Shown here: positions 58,112 to 64,000 of the stretch, one piece after another
How positions within the stretch are numbered: position 1 is the stretch's first letter
How the letters are laid out: every line of letters begins with the position of its first letter
Assembly: GCF_963678635.1 (NCBI RefSeq)
Contig: NW_026971060.1
Coordinates: 49,209-113,208 of the forward strand
DNA: 64,000 bases
Reading direction: 5' to 3'
From: Symsagittifera roscoffensis
Taxonomy: Eukaryota; Xenacoelomorpha; Acoela; Convolutidae
Notes under the pieces: generated by a model
The model's database searches: none
The model's input: the letters and a program-made list of their open reading frames with translations, nothing else
Told to the model about the DNA's origin: nothing
Program-made: the position numbers and the translations under genes

Positions 58112-58951
58112 ATTCAAGATTGAGAAAATAGTTTATCTCATCAAACAAATTCATGCAAGATTTTTTTCCTCCCCTTTTTTACATTTTGTCAATTTTCCAG
58201 TTCTGTCAAAATTGTACCAAGACGCATTTATTTCATTTAAAATTTTGGCACAGACAGTTTTTTTAGCAAAAGCGCCAGTGGGCCAGTGAACCGAAATAGG
58301 TTCGAAACAATGGCATTCTGTATTGAAAAGGAAACATGACGCATGATGCTTTCTTATTATTTTTTTTTGAAATAGTTTTAAATATTGATGAGAGCAGTTT
58401 CTAAAATAGTCAGAAAAATTCCTTGAGTTTTTCAAAAACGTTGTAAGCATATAAGCTGTGAAGACAAGATTAATTTTTTTTTCAAAAAATGAAAGTAATT
58501 GAAAACTTTTTTGAAAAATTCTTTAAAAATTAACTGTTTTTGTATGTTCATTTTTGCAGTCGGAAATTTTTGTGCTACTTTCTTTTACCGGCTATCCTTG
58601 TTGTTCCTTTGTGAAGTGCGGAGGATTTTTGTATTCGAATGTGTTGTAGTTTTTTCTTTTTTTTTGTTTTGCCTGCAAAATCAGGTACCACAAATTATCA
58701 TCGGACCGGGTCAAGTGCTACATCGCGTTAGAGCCCCTTCAGTCGGAATTTTGGAGAAGCTTCGTGAATACTAATAATGATTTTTCTTTCTGTTTTGCCG
58801 GTCATTTTTTGATAAACGCTGTTACTGATGATCATCTTGTATTTTTAATATGGGTGTCGAGTATAAAATTGATGGATACTTGAGGTGGGGGGGGGGGAGA
58901 CATTTATGCTTTTTAGGAAATGTAGGTGTGGTGTTCTTTCAGACTCTTTTA
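58112..58951. other. AT-rich intergenic DNA
   Basis: No supported gene. It contains long T runs and a run of ten or so G at about 58888-58900. Confidence 0.5.
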
Positions 58952-59534
58952 CACTAGTGGACAAAATTAAGCGCAAAATCAAGATAATACTTTGTAAAAT
59001 GCATGTTTCCAATGTCCACCTGAAATTCAGTAAAATTTGTACTTTGACCGAGAGAAACTTATCAGAGCTACCCTCTATGGAACTATCGAAATTGAGTTTC
59101 GAGCGCTTACCAATGTAATCGGGGCCTAACAATGCCAGTTCTCTTTTTCATGTGCTCTAAATTTTTCACATGGCGTAGAAATGTAAGAAACTTCCAAGTT
59201 TAGTAAAGTTTTTCACCTTGATTATTTCAACTTTCTCGCTGAGAATGTTTCACGTCGCATGAACAACTGTTTTTTTTCGTTTATTTAAAAAAGATACCAA
59301 TAGGATGCAAAACATATGGCAGATGAAGAAAACTGGCTTTATTAGACCCGGCTTACATTGCTAAGTTTTTGAAAGTAAAAAAAGATAGTTTCATAGAGGA
59401 TAGCTCTGATTATTTGCTCTTGGTCTATGTAAAATTTTTATTGAATTCTGAAGAAAACGCTGTCCAAAATGGACATCAAAAAGAAGTATTTTAGAGAGTA
59501 AAGTCCTGAACTTGCGCCGAATTTTGTCCACTAG
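58952..59534. mobile_element. Mariner/Tc1-like MITE flanked by TA
   Basis: The left end reads TA|CACTAGTGGACAAAATT and the right end AATTTTGTCCACTAG|TA, inverted repeats of about 15-17 bp with the right end lacking two terminal bases. TA on both sides (58950-58951, 59535-59536) is the duplication expected for Tc1/mariner insertion. The interior has no transposase frame. Confidence 0.75.
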
Positions 59535-59779
59535 TAAATTTTTTCACGCAGATTTGAAAAATTAATGCAGATAATGAAAACTGGCATTTTAAGGCCAGGA
59601 TTACAATGGTAAATTTTGAAACCAAGCATTCATAGTTTTACAAAGAGTAGCTTTGATCTTTTATTTTGGTCCAAGTAAGAATTAAACTCTTTCGAAGGAA
59701 ATATTGTCCGAAATTGACATTGAAAACTAGCTTTTCAGAGAGTAAAAACCTGAGTTTGCAGCTAATTTTGTCACTAGTG
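59535..59779. mobile_element. Duplicated 3' half of the mariner-like MITE
   Basis: This stretch repeats the last ~245 bp of the preceding element (GATAATGAAAACTGGC, AGAGTAGCTTTGAT, TTTTAGAGAGTAAA-like landmarks) and ends AATTTTGTCACTAGTG, a second copy of the terminal repeat. Identity to the first copy is moderate, so the duplication is old or the two are independent family members. Confidence 0.6.
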
Positions 59780-60210
59780 TCTCTTGATTGAAGAATACTT
59801 TGATTGATAAAAAGATGGCACGATTTTTGACTGTTTTTGATTAGATGCTTTTTAGCCGTTCCAGTTTACATTTTGATTGTATTTCTAATCTTTTTGTAGT
59901 TGTGACATCAATTTTGATTGTATTTCTGATCATTTTGTAGCAGATAGAAACATCTATGTAATTTATTGAAATTTGTTGTGAAAAAATTGAGACATCCAGT
60001 GTAGATTTTTTTTGGTAGTATATAAACTACTTTTATAAATGGAAACTGTAGGTTTTTCAAAAAAAATTAGAGCCAATTTTTTCCATCAGCGGTCTGTTAA
60101 ACTGTGCTTAAAAAGCCGCAGAAATCTCTTAAACTTTTTTTTCGATTGATTTTTGAAAATGCATGAAATTTGTATGATAAAAATTTCCTCCATAAACTTG
60201 ATGTATGGAA
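59780..60210. other. AT-rich DNA with a partial CCCGGGTTGACC-family end
   Basis: No gene. A short duplicated phrase (CATTTTGATTGTATTTCTAATC / AATTTTGATTGTATTTCTGATC, described by its ends only) lies at 59869-59930. From about 60155, words such as TTGTATGATAA and CTTGATGTATGGAA match the right end of the element at 46091-47027. Confidence 0.45.
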
Positions 60211-60604
60211 ACGTATAATAACAATTTTTGTTGTGTGGAATTGCATGATAAGCGTTTTTGGTGTATGGAGGTCAACCCGGGCATAGAAATTGCAATTTTT
60301 TGATTTCGAAGAGCAAATAAGCTAACTGTTTCGTTAAGTTTTTGTCGCTTTCTCTGCAGCTATTCAAAAAACACATTTAAAATGTTTAAAAACGCTAGAT
60401 TTAACAAACGTATAATAATAATTTTTGTTGTGTGGAATTGCATGATAAGCGTTTTTGGTGTATGGAGGTCAACCCGGGCATAGAAATTGCAATTTTTTGA
60501 TTTCGAAGAGCAAATAAGTTAACTGTTTCGTTAAGTTTTTGTCGCTTTCTCTGCAGCTATTCAAAAAACACATTTAAAATGTTTAAAAACGCTAGATTTA
60601 ACTA
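60211..60604 (+). repeat. 197-bp tandem duplication, nearly identical copies
   Basis: Units 60211-60407 and 60408-60604 both run from ACGTATAATAA through GGAGGTCAACCCGGGCATAG and CTTTCTCTGCAGC to CGCTAGATTTAAC, differing at only a few bases. Each holds the right end of the CCCGGGTTGACC-type element. The near-identity indicates a recent event. Confidence 0.92.
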
Positions 60605-61964
60605 TTTGAAAGCATTTAGCCGGTCCAAACTTGAAGAAAATCGTTTCGAATTTGTAAATTAGCCAAATAAACATAACAACAGTTGGAGGTGGTCTTGCAG
60701 TGGAAACATTATTGAAAGCTAATTACGGATTTTTCAATTTATGGGCTCAAATGTTTTTTTTTGGAAACTGATGAGCTTGATTACCCTTTATGCCCTTTTC
60801 TTGACTTACCCTTTAGAGCCAACTTGAGCCCATAATTTCAAACTTTTTATTATGTTTGCGAGGATGACTCCACAGCAAGAACACCTCTAAAACAACATTG
60901 CCTTCAAAACAATTTTCTTAATTTTTGGCTGGGCTCGGGTTAGTCCTTCCAAACAGTTCATCTAGCATTTGTGAAGTGTTCAATTCTGTGTCTCGATTGG
61001 TTGCAGAGAAAACGACGAAAAAAGTCCAAGAAAAGTTTTGTTCATTTGCTCATTGAAATCAAGAAGTTGCTAACTCTATGCTCAGTGACTTTCAACTTGT
61101 TCATTGTCAATTTTTTACGTATAATGTTAAATGCAATCTAGCTGTAAAACGCAACCGGTAAAAATGAAAACTCCTGCTGGAATAGTTTTTTCTCATGTTG
61201 GAGTATTTACTCCATGAGAAAGAGAACTATCTCGTACTGTGTGTTTTTTTTTTTCTGTACGCTTTTAAGGCATTATTTCTAATAAATAAAGTAAATCTTT
61301 TTAATTAGTAAAAAGAATTTTTTCAGTGTCAATGGAAACTCTAATTTAACACAGGAAAATAAAAATGATTAGTAAAGTCTTAACTCTCTACTTAAAAAAC
61401 AAAGGAATGAAAAGTTAGTTGGTGGTCCACTAGGACATTCATTGTGTGTAGGACAGTGTGTTTTGTTCTCGGTTTAATCGCTTCACTTTAAAAAAATCAC
61501 AATATGGAAACTACTGAAAAAATGCGAATGAAGCGTTTTATATAACATTTACAGAAAATGACTATAACATTTTTTGAATATTTATTGATTTTTGAATGAA
61601 ATCGCAAACTTTATAGCAAGCGACTGATTTAGCAAGAAAAAAAAACAGTTCAAGCTGAGAAAACACAAAGCAGTTGGTAGAAACGATAAAATTTCAACAA
61701 ATTTTCAAATTTTATTTATAAAAATTGATTCACACGTTATTCGAGATCTCATTCCATAATTGAAACGTAATTTTTCCTTTTTTTTTAGCTCAGCATAATT
61801 TTCATCATATGTGAATATTTTAGTACAGATAAACAGATAGGAAAAAAACTATATAAAGATTGAATACGTTAAATGTTTTTCATTGTTTTGAACTATTGGT
61901 TCAAAACAGAACTTTTTCTGCTTAGGTCAGTTTTCTTATTTTTTGTAGGACTAATGATTACATG
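60605..61964. other. AT-rich spacer
   Basis: No gene or RNA recognised. A small imperfect hairpin (TTTCTCATG...GGAGTA / TACTCCATGAGAAA) lies at about 61188-61221. The last 8 bases (61957-61964) are the target duplication of the next element. Confidence 0.5.
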
Positions 61965-62357
61965 CAGGGGTGGATCTAGTGTTTTCTCGAGGCTGGGGGG
62001 GGAGGGCAGATTTTCAAAAAAGTTTCGAAAATTTTGTCGACCTTTTTTTTCATGTCGACCAAAGTGAATTTCCGAGCTCTCCCAAAGCACTAAGAAGACC
62101 CTGTTTTGGTAAAAATGTTTAAGGAATTGTTTGGAAAATTTTGATTAAAAAAACGCGTTTTTGCGGCGCGCACTCCCCACTCAAAATTAGTATATATTGG
62201 CGTCCAAGGCGTTTTTAATTTTTTTTTATTTCGTCACCAAATATGCATATCTCAAAATAGTAAAAAAGGGGTGAACCTTTGGGTCGGCAGCGGATCGAAT
62301 CCCTGAGGGGGTAGGGGGAGGGTGTCTGTTTCTTCCTACCCCTTAAGTCAGCCCCTG
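61965..62357 (+). mobile_element. Complete hAT-like MITE with perfect 8-bp target duplication
   Basis: 393 bp beginning CAGGGGTGGATCTAG and ending AAGTCAGCCCCTG, flanked by ATTACATG on both sides (61957-61964 and 62358-62365). CAGGGG-type ends with an 8-bp duplication are the hAT signature. It has no transposase frame. Remnants of the same family lie at 36470-36801, 52660-52754 and 54565-54632. Confidence 0.9.
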
Positions 62358-62365
62358 ATTACATG

Positions 62366-63317
62366 TACTTCTTGGCATTAACGGGTTTTGTGCTAACAAT
62401 TTTATCATCTAACTTTTTCTGCAAAGGAATTGCAAAAAAGATAAAACAATGAAAAATGCTAAGATTTTTTGCTATGAAAGTTTAGCCCTAACAAACTGCT
62501 GAAAACATAAATGTGTTGGATGTTCAGAAAATAGAGCTCTTTTAAATTTCTAAAACATACATGCGTTCACTCGCGTTCAGACATTTCGATCACCGACAAT
62601 TCAGCCGATTTCAATTTCAGACAATTCAGTCAAAATGAGTGAAACAAGTCGGCCAAAGACTCTTCAGACAGTTTTAATGTTTCAAAACGCGCATGCAAAA
62701 ACTTTTCGCATGCGGCAAAACATCAAAGCTTTCATTAGACGTATTATAATTAATTCCTTTCAAATTCACATAAAACAAATAAAATTAACAGAACCAAAAG
62801 TACCTCTACATAATAGAATTTTATGCAATTCATTATGATTCCAATTTTAGAATAGTAGCTAAGCAATAACCGACCGCAACAAAAAACTGCACAATACTTA
62901 AAAATCAACAAATTTACACGAAAGCAGACCCAAAATTGAGAATGTTACAGGCGATCAAAAAGGATATCAGTTAAAGCGTTGACCACGTACTGGCCACACT
63001 GATTTTACGCTGATATTCTTATCATGCTGATATTCTTATCATGCTTTAAACGGGGAGGGTGCAACCGCCTATCAGGTAATTTGAGTAGTTGGTTAAAACT
63101 CATTTGAAACTTAAACGTCTTTAAAAGATAAACTATTAGCGATTGAAAAATTGTCCATCAAGAAACCAGTACCTCGTTTAACGCCTGCTTTTTGCAGTTA
63201 GATGGTCCATTCACACAATTAACATTGATTAATCTTCATTAGTAGCTGGCTTGAATAACTGGGTGATTAGTATCTGACTTGTTCTCATTCATTCACTTTC
63301 AGCAAAGTTGACGTAAA
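62366..63317. other. Unassigned DNA upstream of the MULE-like pseudogene
   Basis: A 67-codon plus-strand frame at 62635 (MSETSRPKTLQTVLMFQN) has an ATG but no recognised homolog. It sits after a stretch repeating TTCAGACATTTCGATCACC-like phrases. Nothing else is supported. Confidence 0.4.
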
Positions 63318-64000
63318 ATGGAATTCAAATTATCGAAACGCGAAAAAAAGCTTCTTTGTCTTGATGGTTATAGATACCGGGAAAACAACGAACTTAAGAT
63401 TGGTCTCATTAAATGGCAATGTACATTTGGAATTTGCAGATCAGTGGGTTGTTTGAACGAACAGCAAGAATTCAACTGAAAACCCGAGCACGCTGTTTTG
63501 CCGAGCCCCTCAAAAATTCAGGCTTAGAAATTTGCTAAAGAAGCTCGAGAAAAAGCCGCAAACACTGGTAAAGTTCCCCGAAAGATTGTCTTCAACGCCC
63601 AAATTGACCTGCCTCTTTATGCAGAGCCGACAATACCGAGTTAGTTAACACCTCTTCGTAGCATAAACCGAATCAGGCAGCAAGCTTTAGAAACAATGCC
63701 AAAACAAAAAATATGGAGAGCGTCGGAGAACTTCCTGAAACTCACACACAGCGTTGATGCTTTGCTATACTTTATTTCTGGCGAGTCGAACAATTGAGCT
63801 TTAGTTTTTGCAAGATTACGTGCGCTCAATTTGCTTTCTCAGTCAGATATCTATCATTGCGATGAAACGTTTTCAGTGGCACCAGATGTCTTCGACCAAA
63901 TTCATACTAATCAAGTTGTGATGGAAAACGTATTTGTACCTTTGGTGTATGCTCTGCGGCCCAACAAGACTCAAAACACATATGAAAAACTTTTTGGCTG
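63318..64000 (+). pseudogene. MULE/FLYWCH-type transposase pseudogene, continuing past the window
   Basis: From the ATG at 63318 one single frame runs to the window end with four in-frame stops (TGA 63477, TAG 63525, TAG 63642, TGA 63795) and no frameshift. The start has a FLYWCH-like zinc-finger pattern (LCLDGYRYREN...KWQCTFGICRS). The rest matches the region before and at the first catalytic Asp of MULE-type transposases: IYHCDETFSVAPDVFDQIHT (Asp codon 63861-63863, family W..DGTF..~P..F.Q) followed by VPLVYALRPNKTQNTYEKLF. The remaining DDE residues lie outside. Coding alone by nonsense mutation suggests a fairly young dead copy, or a host-domesticated relative nearby; only the former is supported here. 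Confidence 0.75.

Overview
This is eukaryotic nuclear DNA, most likely from an invertebrate animal. The signs are one host-like gene related to the cilia gene LRRC56, a small secreted cysteine-rich protein, a dense load of decayed Ty3/gypsy, Penelope-like, MULE-like and MITE sequences, AT-rich spacers and no bacterial operon structure. The sequence does not fix the phylum; a tunicate, spiralian or other ciliated invertebrate would all fit.

Layout. Positions 1-5380 and about 14000-35840 are a satellite with a monomer of about 96 bp, roughly 280 copies in total. It reads in opposite orientations on the two sides of an 8.6-kb insert (5381-13999). The right array is built from nested higher-order duplications (0.29, 1.35, 1.63, 2.69 and about 8.2 kb). 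The whole left array is a near-identical inverted copy of about 29891-35081, so the window contains a pair of ~5.2-kb inverted arms. The many 60-170 codon open frames here arise because the monomer is a multiple of three; they are not genes.

The insert is transposon-derived and read on the minus strand. An AT-rich half (13.4-9.9 kb) holds broken frames resembling an envelope-type glycoprotein. A GC-richer half (9.83-5.4 kb) holds one intact frame of 968 codons with SGNH-hydrolase-like signatures, followed by frame-shifted continuations that run into the satellite.

Positions 35.8-55.6 kb are a repeat graveyard: a Penelope GIY-YIG remnant, a 1.5-kb element with 20-21 bp terminal inverted repeats, a 912-bp near-perfect palindrome, a tandem ~0.5-kb repeat, three or four related MITEs (two with empty sites still readable nearby), a secreted cysteine-rich gene, and a decayed Ty3/gypsy element (gag-protease-RT-integrase order, minus strand) whose gag part is tandemly duplicated.

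Positions 56.08-57.97 kb carry the clearest host gene, an uninterrupted LRRC56-like frame with a splice-acceptor-like tract directly before its ATG. The rest (58-64 kb) holds mariner-like and hAT-like MITEs, a recent 197-bp tandem duplication and, running off the right edge, a MULE/FLYWCH-type transposase pseudogene interrupted only by in-frame stops.
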